64,000 bases of DNA from Halisarca cf. caerulea (GCA_963170055.1 CAUJGJ010000129.1:819701-883700); one strand, 5' to 3'; positions 1-13,609 are shown, numbered from the stretch's first letter. A program made the numbers and translations. The notes: a model not told the origin generated them from the letters alone.

Positions 1-134
1 ACTTTTTAAGATATTTGAAACTTTGGCAATTTTATTCTTATGATAAATTTAAAATTAGCAACGTTAACATTTTAAAGAGACCTTGGAATAATTGTTCAAG
101 TTGAAATTTGCTTTAAATGAAAGTTACTAATTTC

Positions 135-268
135 ACTTTTTAAGATATTTGCAACTTTGGCAATTTTATTCTTATGATAAAATTAAAATTAGCAACGTTA
201 ACATTTTAAAGAGACCTTGGAATAATTGTTCAAGTTGAAATTTGCTTTAAATGAAAGTTACTAAGTTC
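135..268 (+). repeat. Representative full-length 134-bp monomer
   Basis: This copy carries the most common states at most sites and serves as a ruler. Counting from its first base, the landmarks are: ACTTTTTAAGATATTTG at 1-17; GCAACTTTGGCAATTTTAT at 17-35; TTATGATAA at 38-46; two adjacent AAAATT units at 45-56; AACGTTAAC at 60-68; TTTTAAAGAGACCTTGG at 70-86; TTCAAGTTGAA at 95-105; TTTGCTTTAAATG at 107-119; AAAGTTACTAAGTTC at 120-134. The main variable sites across the array are 18 (C/A), 48 (A/T), 62 (C/G), 68-69 (CA, AT or TA), 75 (A/G), 80 (A/T), 91 (A/T), 97-98 and 103 (G/T). At 131 this copy has the array-majority base G, while the preceding junction (131-134) has the minor T form. Restriction motifs HpaI (GTTAAC), AclI (AACGTT) and two DraI sites (TTTAAA) recur per unit. 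Confidence 0.95.
162..184 (+). other. AT-only hairpin-forming dyad within the monomer (representative copy)
   Basis: AATTTTAT and its exact reverse complement ATAAAATT flank the 7-base loop TCTTATG. This gives a perfect 8-bp stem made only of A and T. It recurs in most monomers at unit positions 28-50. The common left-zone variant with T at unit position 48 (ATAAATTT) introduces one mismatch in the stem. A smaller dyad, TTATGATAA, is nested inside at 38-46. The inverted repeat is seen directly. Whether it extrudes, is transcribed or binds protein is unknown. Confidence 0.7.
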
Positions 269-3200
269 ACTTTTTAAGATATTTGAAACTTTGGCAATTT
301 TATTCTTATGATAAATTTAAAATTAGCAACGTTAACATTTTAAAGAGACCTTGGAAGAATTGTTCAAGTTGAAATTTGCTTTAAATGAAAGTTACTAAGT
401 TCACTTTTTAAGATATTTGCAACTTTGGCAATTTTATTCTTATGATAAAATTAAAATTAGCAACGTTAACATTTTAAAGAGACCTTGGAATAATTGTTCA
501 AGTTGAAATTTGCTTTACTTGAAAGTTACTAAGTTCACTTTTTAAGATATTTGCAACTTTGGCAATTTTATTCTTATGATAAAATTAAAATTAGCAACGT
601 TAACATTTTAAAGAGTCCTTGGAATAATTGTTCAAGTTTAAATTTGCTTTAAATGAAAGTTACTAAGTTCACTTTTTAAGATATTTGCAACTTTGGCAAT
701 TTTATTCTTATGATAAAATTAAAATTAGCAACGTTAACATTTTAAAGAGTCCTTGGAATAATTGTTCAAGTTGAAATTTGCTTTAAATGAAAGTTACTAA
801 GTTCACTTTTTAAGATATTTGAAACTTTGGCAATTTTATTCTTATGATAAATTTAAAATTAGCAACGTTAACATTTTAAAGAGACCTTGGAATAATTGTT
901 CAAGTTGAAATTTGCTTTAAATGAAAGTTACTAATTTCACTTTTTAAGATATTTGCAACTTTGGCAATTTTATTCTTATGATAAAATTAAAATTAGCAAC
1001 GTTAACATTTTAAAGAGACCTTGGAATAATTGTTCAAGTTGAAATTTGCTTTAAATGAAGGTTACTAAGTTCACTTTTTAAGATATTTGCAACTTTGGCA
1101 ATTTTATTCTTATGATAAAATTAAAATTAGCAACGTTAACATTTTAAAGAGTCCTTGGAATAATTGTTCAAGTTGAAATTTGCTTTAAATGAAAGTTACT
1201 AAGTTCACTTTTTAAGATATTTGCAACTTTGGCAATTTTATTCTTATGATAAAATTAGCAACGTTAACATTTTAAAGAGTCCTTGGAATAATTGTTCAAG
1301 TTGAAATTTGCTTTAAATGAAAGTTACTAAGTTAACTTTTTAAGATATTTGAAACTTTGGCAATTTTATTCTTATGATAAAATTAAAATTAGCAACGTTA
1401 ACATTTTAAAGAGTCCTTGGAATAATTGTTCAAGTTGAAATTTGCTTTAAATGAAAGTTACTAAGTTCACTTTTTAAGATATTTGCAACTTTGGCAATTT
1501 TATTCTTATGATAAATTTAAAATTAGCAACGTTAACATTTTAAAGAGTCCTTGGAATAATTGTTCAAGTTGAAATTTGCTTTAAATGAAAGTTACTAAGT
1601 TCACTTTTTAAGATATTTGCAACTTTGGCAATTTTATTCTTATGATAAATTTAAAATTAGCAACGTTAACATTTTAAAGAGTCCTTGGAATAATTGTTCA
1701 AGTTGAAATTTGCTTTAAATGAAAGTTACTAAGTTCACTTTTTAAGATATTTGAAACTTTGGCAATTATATTCTTATGATAAATTTAAAATTAGCAACGT
1801 TAACATTTTAAAGAGACCTTGGAATAATTGTTCAAGTTGAAATTTGCTTTAAATGAAAGTTACTAATTTCACTTTTTAAGATATTTGCAACTTTGGTAAT
1901 TTTCTTCTTATGATAAAATTAAAATTAGCAACGTTAACATTTTAAAGAGACCTTGGAATAATTGTTCAAGTTGAAATTTGCTTTAAATGAAAGTTACTAA
2001 GTTCACTTTTTAAGATATTTGCAACTTTGGCAATTTTATTATTATGATAAAATTAAAATTAGCAACGTTAACATTTTAAAGAGTCCTTGGAATAATTGTT
2101 CAAGTTGAAATTTGCTGAAAATGAAAGTTACTAAGTTCACTTTTTAAGATATTTGCAACTTTGGCAATTTTATTCTTATGATAAAATTAAAATTAGCAAC
2201 GTTAACATTTTAAAGAGACCTTGGAATAATTGTTCAAGTTGAAATTTTCTTTAAATGAAAGTTACTAAGTTCACTTTTTAAGATATTTGCAACTTTGGCA
2301 ATTTTATTCTTATGATAAAATTAAAATTAGCAACGTTAAAATTTTAAAGAGTCCTTGGAATAATTGTTCAAGTTGAAATTTGCTTTAAATGAAAGTTACT
2401 AAGTTCACTTTTTAAGATATTTGCAACTTTGGCAATTTTATTCTTATGATAAAATTAAAATTAGCAACGTTAACATTTTAAAGAGACCTTGGAATAATTG
2501 TTCAAGTTGAAATTTGCTTTAAATGAAAGTTACTAAGTTCACTTTTTAAGATATTTGCAACTTTGGCAATTTTATTCTTATGATAAAATTAAAATTAGCA
2601 ACGTTAACATTTTAAAGAGATCTTGGAATAATTGTTCAAGTTGAAATTTGCTTTAAATGAAAGTTACTAAGTTCACTTTTTAAGATATTTGAAACTTTGG
2701 CAATTTTATTCTTATGATAAATTTAAAATTAGCAACGTTAACATTTTAAAGAGACCTTGGAATAATTGTTCAAGTTGAAATTTGCTTTAAATGAAAGTTA
2801 CTAAGTTCACTTTTTAAGATATTTGCAACTTTGGCAATTTTATTCTTATGATAAAATTAAAATTAGCAACGTTAACATTTTAAAGAGACCTTGGAATAAT
2901 TGTTCAAGTTGAAATTTGCTTTACTTGAAAGTTACTAAGTTCACTTTTTAAGATATTTGCAACTTTGGCAATTTTATTCTTATGATAAAATTAAAATTAG
3001 CAACGTTAACATTTTAAAGAGTCCTTGGAATAATTGTTCAAGTTTAAATTTGCTTTAAATGAAAGTTACTAAGTTCACTTTTTAAGATATTTGCAACTTT
3101 GGCAATTTTATTCTTATGATAAAATTAAAATTAGCAACGTTAACATTTTAAAGAGTCCTTGGAATAATTGTTCAAGTTGAAATTTGCTTTAAATGAAAGT

Positions 3201-4680
3201 TACTAAGTTCACTTTTTAAGATATTTGAAACTTTGGCAATTTTATTCTTATGATAAATTTAAAATTAGCAACGTTAACATTTTAAAGAGACCTTGGAATA
3301 ATTGTTCAAGTTGAAATTTGCTTTAAATGAAAGTTACTAAGTTCACTTTTTAAGATATTTGAAACTTTGGCAATTTTATTCTTATGATAAATTTAAAATT
3401 AGCAACGTTAACATTTTAAAGAGACCTTGGAATAATTGTTCAAGTTGAAATTTGCTTTAAATGAAAGTTACTAATTTCACTTTTTAAGATATTTGCAACT
3501 TTGGCAATTTTATTCTTATGATAAAATTAAAATTAGCAACGTTAACATTTTAAAGAGACCTTGGAATAATTGTTCAAGTTGAAATTTGCTTTAAATGAAG
3601 GTTACTAAGTTCACTTTTTAAGATATTTGCAACTTTGGCAATTTTATTCTTATGATAAAATTAAAATTAGCAACGTTAACATTTTAAAGAGTCCTTGGAA
3701 TAATTGTTCAAGTTGAAATTTGCTTTAAATGAAAGTTACTAAGTTCACTTTTTAAGATATTTGCAACTTTGGCAATTTTATTCTTATGATAAAATTAGCA
3801 ACGTTAACATTTTAAAGAGTCCTTGGAATAATTGTTCAAGTTGAAATTTGCTTTAAATGAAAGTTACTAAGTTCACTTTTTAAGATATTTGAAACTTTGG
3901 CAATTTTATTCTTATGATAAAATTAAAATTAGCAACGTTAACATTTTAAAGAGTCCTTGGAATAATTGTTCAAGTTGAAATTTGCTTTAAATGAAAGTTA
4001 CTAAGTTCACTTTTTAAGATATTTGCAACTTTGGCAATTTTATTCTTATGATAAATTTAAAATTAGCAACGTTAACATTTTAAAGAGTCCTTGGAATAAT
4101 TGTTCAAGTTGAAATTTGCTTTAAATGAAAGTTACTAAGTTCACTTTTTAAGATATTTGCAACTTTGGCAATTTTATTCTTATGATAAATTTAAAATTAG
4201 CAACGTTAACATTTTAAAGAGACCTTGGAATAATTGTTGAAGTTGAAATTTGCTTTAAATGAAAGTTACTAAGTTCACTTTTTAAGATATTTGCAACTTT
4301 GGCAATTATATTCTTATGATAAATTTAAAATTAGCAACGTTAACATTTTAAAGAGACCTTGGAATAATTGTTCAAGTTGAAATTTGCTTTAAATGAAAGT
4401 TACTAATTTCACTTTTTAAGATATTTGCAACTTTGGTAATTTTCTTCTTATGATAAAATTAAAATTAGCAACGTTAACATTTTAAAGAGACCTTGGAATA
4501 ATTGTTCAAGTTTAAATTTGCTTTAAATGAAAGTTACTAAGTTCACTTTTTAAGATATTTGCAACTTTGGCAATTTTATTCTTATGATAAAATTAAAATT
4601 AGCAACGTTAACATTTTAAAGAGTCCTTGGAATAATTGTTCAAGTTGAAATTTGCTGAAAATGAAAGTTACTAAGTTCAC
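269..4680 (+). repeat. Higher-order repeat block A, period about 19 monomers (2,540 bp)
   Basis: Rare variants recur at a fixed offset. A TTACTTG variant recurs at 511 and 2,917 (offset 2,406). The six-base deletion recurs at 1,251 and 3,791, a TTTCTTCTTA variant at 1,901 and 4,441, and TTTGCTGAAA at 2,111 and 4,651 (all offset 2,540). The change from 2,406 to 2,540 is exactly one monomer. It is explained by an extra GAAAC/ATAAATTT monomer in the second copy near 3,220-3,480. The first copy spans about 269-2,140 and the second about 2,675-4,680. After that the two lines of variants no longer match. This is duplication of a 14-monomer segment followed by gain or loss of one unit. Confidence 0.85.
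1207..1334 (+). repeat. Representative 128-bp short monomer (loss of one AAAATT)
   Basis: The two adjacent AAAATT units at monomer positions 45-56 are reduced to one, which shortens the monomer by 6 bp. The same lesion occurs 19 times: near 1,250, 3,790, 13,985, 14,915, 15,715, 27,235, 27,895, 34,855, 35,120, 35,650, 36,315, 36,575, 37,105, 37,370, 38,035, 38,295, 41,775, 56,780 and 58,645. Replication slippage between the direct repeats is the simplest origin. Most later copies sit inside higher-order duplications, so far fewer than 19 independent events are needed. Only one repeat of the pair remains, and no copy with three was seen. Confidence 0.93.
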
Positions 4681-5179
4681 TTTTTAAGATATTTGCAACT
4701 TTGGCAATTTTATTCTTATGATAAAATTAAAATTAGCAACGTTAACTTTTTAAAGAGACCTTGGAATAATTGTTCAAGTTGAAATTTGCTTTAAATGAAA
4801 GTTACTAAGTTCACTTTTTAAGATATTTGCAACTTTGGCAATTTTATTCTTATGATAAATTTAAAATTAGCAACGTTAACATTTTAAAGAGACCTTGGAA
4901 TAATTGTTCAAGTTGAAATTTGCTTTAAATGAAAGTTACTAAGTTCACTTTTTAAGATATTTGCAACTTTGGCAATTTTATTCTTATGATAAATTTAAAA
5001 TTAGCAACGTTAACATTTTAAAGAGACCTTGGAATAATTGTTCAAGTTGAAATTTGCTTTAAATGAAAGTTACTAATTTCACTTTTTAAGATATTTGCAA
5101 CTTTGGCAATTTTATTCTTATGATAAATTTAAAATTAGCAACGTTAACATTTTAAAGAGACCTTGGAATAATTGTTCAA

Positions 5180-8100
5180 GTTGAAATTTTCTTTAAATGA
5201 AAGTTACTAAGTTCACTTTTTAAGATATTTGCAACTTTGGCAATTTTATTCTTATGATAAAATTAAAATAAGCAACGTTAAAATTTTAAAGAGTCCTTGG
5301 AATAATTGTTCAAGTTGAAATTTGCTTTAAATGAAAGTTACTAAGTTCACTTTTTAAGATATTTGCAACTTTGGCAATTTTATTCTTATGATAAAATTAA
5401 AATTAGCAACGTTAACATTTTAAAGAGACCTTGGAATAATTGTTCAAGTTGAAATTTGCTTTAAATGAAAGTTACTAAGTTCACTTTTTAAGATATTTGC
5501 AACTTTGGCAATTTTATTCTTATGATAAAATTAAAATTAGCAACGTTAACATTTTAAAGAGTCCTTGGAATAATTGTTCAAGTTGAAATTTGCTTTAAAT
5601 GAAAGTTACTAAGTTCACTTTTTAAGATATTTGCAACTTTGGCAATTTTATTCTTATGATAAAATTAAAATTAGCAACGTTAACATTTTAAAGAGATCTT
5701 GGAATAATTGTTCAAGTTGAAATTTGCTTTAAATGAAAGTTACTAAGTTCACTTTTTAAGATATTTGAAACTTTGGCAATTTTATTCTTATGATAAATTT
5801 AAAATTAGCAACGTTAACATTTTAAAGAGACCTTGGAATAATTGTTCAAGTTGAAATTTGCTTTAAATGAAAGTTACTAAGTTCACTTTTTAAGATATTT
5901 GCAACTTTGGCAATTTTATTCTTATGATAAAATTAAAATTAGCAACGTTAACATTTTAAAGAGACCTTGGAATAATTGTTCAAGTTGAAATTTGCTTTAA
6001 ATGAAAGTTACTAAGTTCACTTTTTAAGATATTTGAAACTTTGGCAATTATATTCTTATGATAAAATTAAAATTAGCAACGTTAACATTTTAAAGAGACC
6101 TTGGAATAATTGTTCAAGTTGAAATTTGCTTTAAATGAAAGTTACTAAGTTCACTTTCTAAGATATTTGCAACTTTGGCAATTTTATTCTTATGATAAAA
6201 TTAAAATTAGCAACGTTAACATTTTAAAGAGACCTTGGAATAATTGTTCAAGTTGAAATTTGCTTTAAATGAAAGTTACTAAGTTCACTTTTTAAGATAT
6301 TTGAAACTTTGGCAATTTTATTCTTATGATAAATTTAAAATTAGCAGCGTTAACATTTTAAAGAGACCTTGGAATAATTGTTAAAGTTGAAATTTGCTTT
6401 AAATGAAAGTTACTAAGTTCACTTTTTAAGATATTTGCAACTTTGGCAATTTTATTCTTATGATAAATTTAAAATTAGCAACGTTAACATTTTAAAGAGA
6501 CCTTGGAATAATTGTTCAAGTTGAAATTTGCTTTAAATGAAAGTTACTAAGTTCACTTTTTAAGATATTTGAAACTTTGGCAATTTTATTCTTATGATAA
6601 ATTTAAAATTAGCAACGTTAACATTTTAAAGAGACCTTGGAATAATTGTTCAAGTTGAAATTTGCTTTAAATGAAAGTTACTAATTTCACTTTTTAAGAT
6701 ATTTGCAACTTTGGCAATTTTATTCTTATGATAAATTTAAAATTAGCAACGTTAACATTTTAAAGAGACCTTGGAATAATTGTTCAAGTTGAAATTTGCT
6801 TTAAATGAAAGTTACTAAGTTCACTTTTTAAGATATTTGCAACTTTGGCAATTTTATTCTTATGATAAAATTAAAATTAGCAACGTTAACATTTTAAAGA
6901 GACCTTGGAATAATTGTTCAAGTTGAAATTTGCTTTAAATGAAAGTTACTAAGTTCACTTTTTAAGATATTTGAAACTTTGGCAATTATATTCTTATGAT
7001 AAAATTAAAATTAGCAACGTTAACATTTTAAAGAGACCTTGGAATAATTGTTCAAGTTGAAATTTGCTTTAAATGAAAGTTACTAAGTTCACTTTCTAAG
7101 ATATTTGCAACTTTGGCAATTTTATTCTTATGATAAAATTAAAATTAGCAACGTTAACATTTTAAAGAGACCTTGGAATAATTGTTCAAGTTGAAATTTG
7201 CTTTAAATGAAAGTTACTAAGTTCACTTTTTAAGATATTTGAAACTTTGGCAATTTTATTCTTATGATAAATTTAAAATTAGCAGCGTTAACATTTTAAA
7301 GAGACCTTGGAATAATTGTTAAAGTTGAAATTTGCTTTAAATGAAAGTTACTAAGTTCACTTTTTAAGATATTTGCAACTTTGGCAATTTTATTCTTATG
7401 ATAAATTTAAAATTAGCAACGTTAACATTTTAAAGAGACCTTGGAATAATTGTTCAAGTTGAAATTTGCTTTAAATGAAAGTTACTAAGTTCACTTTTTA
7501 AGATATTTGAAACTTTGGCAATTTTATTCTTATGATAAATTTAAAATTAGCAACGTTAACATTTTAAAGAGACCTTGGAATAATTGTTCAAGTTGAAATT
7601 TGCTTTAAATGAAAGTTACTAATTTCACTTTTTAAGATATTTGCAACTTTGGCAATTTTATTCTTATGATAAATTTAAAATTAGCAACGTTAACATTTTA
7701 AAGAGACCTTGGAATAATTGTTCAAGTTGAAATTTTCTTTAAATGAAAGTTACTAAGTTCACTTTTTAAGATATTTGCAACTTTGGCAATTTTATTCTTA
7801 TGATAAAATTAAAATAAGCAACGTTAAAATTTTAAAGAGTCCTTGGAATAATTGTTCAAGTTGAAATTTGCTTTAAATGAAAGTTACTAAGTTCACTTTT
7901 TAAGATATTTGCAACTTTGGCAATTTTATTCTTATGATAAAATTAAAATTAGCAACGTTAACATTTTAAAGAGACCTTGGAATAATTGTTCAAGTTGAAA
8001 TTTGCTTTAAATGAAAGTTACTAAGTTCACTTTTTAAGATATTTGCAACTTTGGCAATTTTATTCTTATGATAAAATTAAAATTAGCAACGTTAACATTT

Positions 8101-10290
8101 TAAAGAGTCCTTGGAATAATTGTTCAAGTTGAAATTTGCTTTAAATGAAAGTTACTAAGTTCACTTTTTAAGATATTTGCAACTTTGGCAATTTTATTCT
8201 TATGATAAAATTAAAATTAGCAACGTTAACATTTTAAAGAGATCTTGGAATAATTGTTCAAGTTGAAATTTGCTTTAAATGAAAGTTACTAAGTTCACTT
8301 TTTAAGATATTTGAAACTTTGGCAATTTTATTCTTATGATAAATTTAAAATTAGCAACGTTAACATTTTAAAGAGACCTTGGAATAATTGTTCAAGTTGA
8401 AATTTGCTTTAAATGAAAGTTACTAAGTTCACTTTTTAAGATATTTGCAACTTTGGCAATTTTATTCTTATGATAAAATTAAAATTAGCAACGTTAACAT
8501 TTTAAAGAGACCTTGGAATAATTGTTCAAGTTGAAATTTGCTTTAAATGAAAGTTACTAAGTTCACTTTTTAAGATATTTGCAACTTTGGCAATTTTATT
8601 CTTATGATAAATTTAAAATTAGCAACGTTAACATTTTAAAGAGACCTTGGAATAATTGTTCAAGTTGAAATTTTCTTTAAATGAAAGTTACTAAGTTCAC
8701 TTTTTAAGATATTTGCAACTTTGGCAATTTTATTCTTATGATAAAATTAAAATAAGCAACGTTAAAATTTTAAAGAGTCCTTGGAATAATTGTTCAAGTT
8801 GAAATTTGCTTTAAATGAAAGTTACTAAGTTCACTTTTTAAGATATTTGCAACTTTGGCAATTTTATTCTTATGATAAAATTAAAATTAGCAACGTTAAC
8901 ATTTTAAAGAGACCTTGGAATAATTGTTCAAGTTGAAATTTTCTTTAAATGAAAGTTACTAAGTTCACTTTTTAAGATATTTGCAACTTTGGCAATTTTA
9001 TTCTTATGATAAAATTAAAATAAGCAACGTTAAAATTTTAAAGAGTCCTTGGAATAATTGTTCAAGTTGAAATTTGCTTTAAATGAAAGTTACTAAGTTC
9101 ACTTTTTAAGATATTTGCAACTTTGGCAATTTTATTCTTATGATAAAATTAAAATTAGCAACGTTAACATTTTAAAGAGACCTTGGAATAATTGTTCAAG
9201 TTGAAATTTGCTTTAAATGAAAGTTACTAAGTTCACTTTTTAAGATATTTGCAACTTTGGCAATTTTATTCTTATGATAAAATTAAAATTAGCAACGTTA
9301 ACATTTTAAAGAGTCCTTGGAATAATTGTTCAAGTTGAAATTTGCTTTAAATGAAAGTTACTAAGTTCACTTTTTAAGATATTTGCAACTTTGGCAATTT
9401 TATTCTTATGATAAAATTAAAATTAGCAACGTTAACATTTTAAAGAGATCTTGGAATAATTGTTCAAGTTGAAATTTGCTTTAAATGAAAGTTACTAAGT
9501 TCACTTTTTAAGATATTTGAAACTTTGGCAATTTTATTCTTATGATAAATTTAAAATTAGCAACGTTAACATTTTAAAGAGACCTTGGAATAATTGTTCA
9601 AGTTGAAATTTGCTTTAAATGAAAGTTACTAAGTTCACTTTTTAAGATATTTGCAACTTTGGCAATTTTATTCTTATGATAAAATTAAAATTAGCAACGT
9701 TAACATTTTAAAGAGACCTTGGAATAATTGTTCAAGTTGAAATTTGCTTTAAATGAAAGTTACTAAGTTCACTTTTTAAGATATTTGAAACTTTGGCAAT
9801 TATATTCTTATGATAAAATTAAAATTAGCAACGTTAACATTTTAAAGAGACCTTGGAATAATTGTTCAAGTTGAAATTTGCTTTAAATGAAAGTTACTAA
9901 GTTCACTTTCTAAGATATTTGCAACTTTGGCAATTTTATTCTTATGATAAAATTAAAATTAGCAACGTTAACATTTTAAAGAGACCTTGGAATAATTGTT
10001 CAAGTTGAAATTTGCTTTAAATGAAAGTTACTAAGTTCACTTTTTAAGATATTTGAAACTTTGGCAATTTTATTCTTATGATAAATTTAAAATTAGCAGC
10101 GTTAACATTTTAAAGAGACCTTGGAATAATTGTTAAAGTTGAAATTTGCTTTAAATGAAAGTTACTAAGTTCACTTTTTAAGATATTTGCAACTTTGGCA
10201 ATTTTATTCTTATGATAAATTTAAAATTAGCAACGTTAACATTTTAAAGAGACCTTGGAATAATTGTTAAAGTTGAAATTTGCTTTAAAT
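5180..10290 (+). repeat. Higher-order repeat block B, 7- and 19-monomer spacings
   Basis: Several rare variants share offsets. ACTTTCTAAG occurs at 6,153, 7,091 and 9,905 (offsets 938 = 7 units and 2,814 = 21 units). AGCAGCG recurs near 6,343, 7,281 and 10,095. GAAATTTTCT occurs at 5,183, 7,729, 8,667 and 8,935 (offsets 2,546 = 19 units, 938 and 268). An AGATCT variant at 5,694, 8,240 and 9,446 gives 2,546 and 1,206. The clearest pair is about 5,887-6,760 with 6,825-7,700. Duplications of different lengths are therefore nested, so no single unit length describes this zone. Confidence 0.8.
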
Positions 10291-12240
10291 GAAAGTTACT
10301 AAGTTCACTTTTTAAGATATTTGCAACTTTGGCAATTTTATTCTTATGATAAAATTAAAATTAGCAACGTTAACATTTTAAAGAGACCTTGGAATAATTG
10401 TTCAAGTTGAAATTTGCTTTAAATGAAAGTTACTAAGTTCACTTTTTAAGATATTTGAAACTTTGGCAATTTTATTCTTATGATAAAATTAAAATTAGCA
10501 ACGTTAACATTTTAAAGAGACCTTGGAATAATTGTTCAAGTTGAAATTTGTTTTAAATGAAAGTTACTAAGTTCACTTTTTAAGATATTTGCAACTTTGG
10601 CAATTTTATTCTTATGATAAAATTAAAATTAGCAACGTTAACATTTTAAAGAGTCCTTGGAATAATTGTTCAAGTTCAAATTTGCTTTAAATGAAAGTTA
10701 CTAAGTTCACTTTTTAAGATATTTGCAACTTTGGCAATTTTATTCTTATGATAAAATTAAAATTAGCAACGTTAACATTTTAAAGAGTCCTTGGAATAAT
10801 TGTTCAAGTTGAAATTTGCTTTAAATGAAAGTTACTAAGTTCACTTTTTAAGATATTTGCAACTTTGGCAATTTTATTCTTATGATAAAATTAAAATTAG
10901 CAACGTTAACATTTTAAAGAGTCCTTGGAATAATTGTTCAAGTTGAAATTTGCTTTAAATGAAAGTTACTAAGTTCACTTTTTAAGATATTTGAAACTTT
11001 GGCAATTATATTCTTATGATAAATTTAAAATTAGCAACGTTAACATTTTAAAGAGACCTTGGAATAATTGTTAAAGTTGAAATTTGCTTTAAATGAAAGT
11101 TACTAAGTTCACTTTCTAAGATATTTGCAACTTTGGCAATTTTATTCTTATGATAAAATTAAAATTAGCAACGTTAACATTTTAAAGAGACCTTGGAATA
11201 ATTGTTGAAGTTGAAATTTGCTTTAAATGAAAGTTACTAAGTTCACTTTTTAAGATATTTGAAACTTTGGCAATTTTATTCTTATGATAAATTTAAAATT
11301 AGCAACGTTAACATTTTAAAGAGACCTTGGAATAATTGTTCAAGTTGAAATTTGCTTTAAATGAAAGTTACTAAGTTCACTTTTTAAGATATTTGCAACT
11401 TTGGCAATTTTATTCTTATGATAAAATTAAAATTAGCAACGTTAACATTTTAAAGAGACCTTGGAATAATTGTTCAAGTTGAAATTTGCTTTAAATGAAA
11501 GTTACTAAGTTCACTTTTTAAGATATTTGCAACTTTGGCAATTTTATTCTTATGATAAAATTAAAATTAGCAACGTTAACATTTTAAAGAGTCCTTGGAA
11601 TAATTGTTCAAGTTGAAATTTGCTTTAAATGAAAGTTACTAAGTTCACTTTTTAAGATATTTGAAACTTTGGCAATTATATTCTTATGATAAATTTAAAA
11701 TTAGCAACGTTAACATTTTAAAGAGACCTTGGAATAATTGTTCAAGTTGAAATTTGCTTTAAATGAAAGTTACTAAGTTCACTTTTTAAGATATTTGCAA
11801 CTTTGGCAATTTTATTCTTATGATAAAATTAAAATTAGCAACGTTAACATTTTAAAGAGACCTTGGAATAATTGTTCAAGTTGAAATTTGCTTTAAATGA
11901 AAGTTACTAAGTTCACTTTTTAAGATATTTGCAACTTTGGCAATTTTATTCTTATGATAAAATTAAAATTAGCAACGTTAACATTTTAAAGAGTCCTTGG
12001 AATAATTGTTCAAGTTGAAATTTGCTTTAAATGAAAGTTACTAAGTTCACTTTTTAAGATATTTGAAACTTTGGCAATTATATTCTTATGATAAATTTAA
12101 AATTAGCAACGTTAACATTTTAAAGAGACCTTGGAATAATTGTTCAAGTTGAAATTTGCTTTAAATGAAAGTTACTAAGTTCACTTTTTAAGATATTTGC
12201 AACTTTTGCAATTTTATTCTTATGATAAAATTAAAATTAG

Positions 12241-13137
12241 CAAGGTTAACATTTTAAAGAGACCTTGGAATAATCTTTAAAGTTGAAATTTGCTTTAAAT
12301 GAAAGTTACTAAGTTCACTTTTTAAGATATTTGCAACTTTGGCAATTTTATTCTTATGATAAAATTAAAATTAGCAACGTTAACATTTTAAAGAGTCCTT
12401 GGAATAATTGTTCAAGTTGAAATTTGCTTTAAATGAAAGTTACTAAGTTCACTTTTTAAGATATTTGCAACTTTGGCAATTTTATTCTTATGATAAAATT
12501 AAAATTAGCAACGTTAACATTTTAAAGAGTCCTTGGAATAATTGTTCAAGTTGAAATTTGCTTTAAATGAAAGTTACTAAGTTCACTTTTTAAGATATTT
12601 GCAAATTTGGCAATTTTATTCTTATGATAAAATTAAAATTAGCAAGGTTAACATTTTAAAGAGACCTTGGAATAATCTTTAAAGTTGAAATTTGCTTTAA
12701 ATGAAAGTTACTAAGTTCACTTTTTAAGATATTTGCAACTTTGGCAATTTTATTCTTATGATAAAATTAAAATTAGCAACGTTAACATTTTAAAGAGACC
12801 TTGGAATAATTGTTCAAGTTGAAATTTGCTTTAAATGAAAGTTACTAAGTTCACTTTTTTAAGATATTTGCAACTTTGGCAATTTTATTCTTATGATAAA
12901 ATTAAAATTAGCAAGGTTAACATTTTAAAGAGACCTTGGAATAATCTTTAAAGTTGAAATTTGCTTTAAATGAAAGTTACTAAGTTCACTTTTTAAGATA
13001 TTTGCAACTTTGGCAATTTTATTCTTATGATAAATTTAAAATTAGCAGCGTTAACAATTAGCAACGTTAACATTTTAAAGAGACCTTGGAATAATTGTTC
13101 AAGTTGAAATTTGCTTTAAATGAAAGTTACTAAGTTC
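12241..13137 (+). repeat. Irregular transition zone between left and middle variant domains
   Basis: Three monomers with the rare AATCTTTAAAG string lie close together (near 12,272, 12,674 and 12,948). One monomer has six Ts instead of five at 12,854-12,859. The 150-bp monomer with a 16-bp internal duplication follows at 12,988-13,137. The left-zone variants GAGTCC, GAAAC and ATAAATTT essentially stop here. The AAGGTT variant, characteristic of the middle of the array, first appears at about 12,242. I read it as a junction between blocks with different amplification histories. Confidence 0.7.
13041..13072 (+). repeat. 16-bp tandem duplication inside a 150-bp monomer
   Basis: ATTAGCAGCGTTAACA (13,041-13,056) is followed immediately by ATTAGCAACGTTAACA (13,057-13,072). 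They differ at one base. The first half has the AGCAGCG variant otherwise seen near 6,343, 7,281 and 10,095, while the second half has the common AGCAACG. The host monomer runs 12,988-13,137 and is 150 bp long, the longest in the window. The two halves carry different variant states, so a recombination joint between two kinds of monomer fits better than simple slippage. Confidence 0.9.
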
Positions 13138-13609
13138 ACTTTTTAAGATATTTGCAACTTTGGCAATTTTATTCTTATGATAAAATTAAAATTAGCAAGG
13201 TTAATATTTTAAAGAGACCTTGGAATAATTGTTCAAGTTGAAATTTGCTTTAAATGAAAGTTACTAAGTTCACTTTTTAAGATATTTGCAACTTTGGCAA
13301 TTTTATTCTTATGATAAAATTAAAATTAGCAAGGTTAACATTTTAAAGAGACCTTGGAATAATTGTTCAAGTTGAAATTTGCTTTAAATGAAAGTTACTA
13401 AGTTCACTTTTTAAGATATTTGCAACTTTGGCAATTTTATTCTTATGATAAAATTAAAATTAGCAACGTTAACATTTTAAAGAGACCTTGGAATAATTGT
13501 TCAAGTTGAAATTTGCTTTAAATGAAAGTTACTAAGTTCACTTTTTAAGATATTTGCAACTTTGGCAATTTTATTCTTATGATAAAATTAAAATTAGCAA
13601 CGTTAACAT

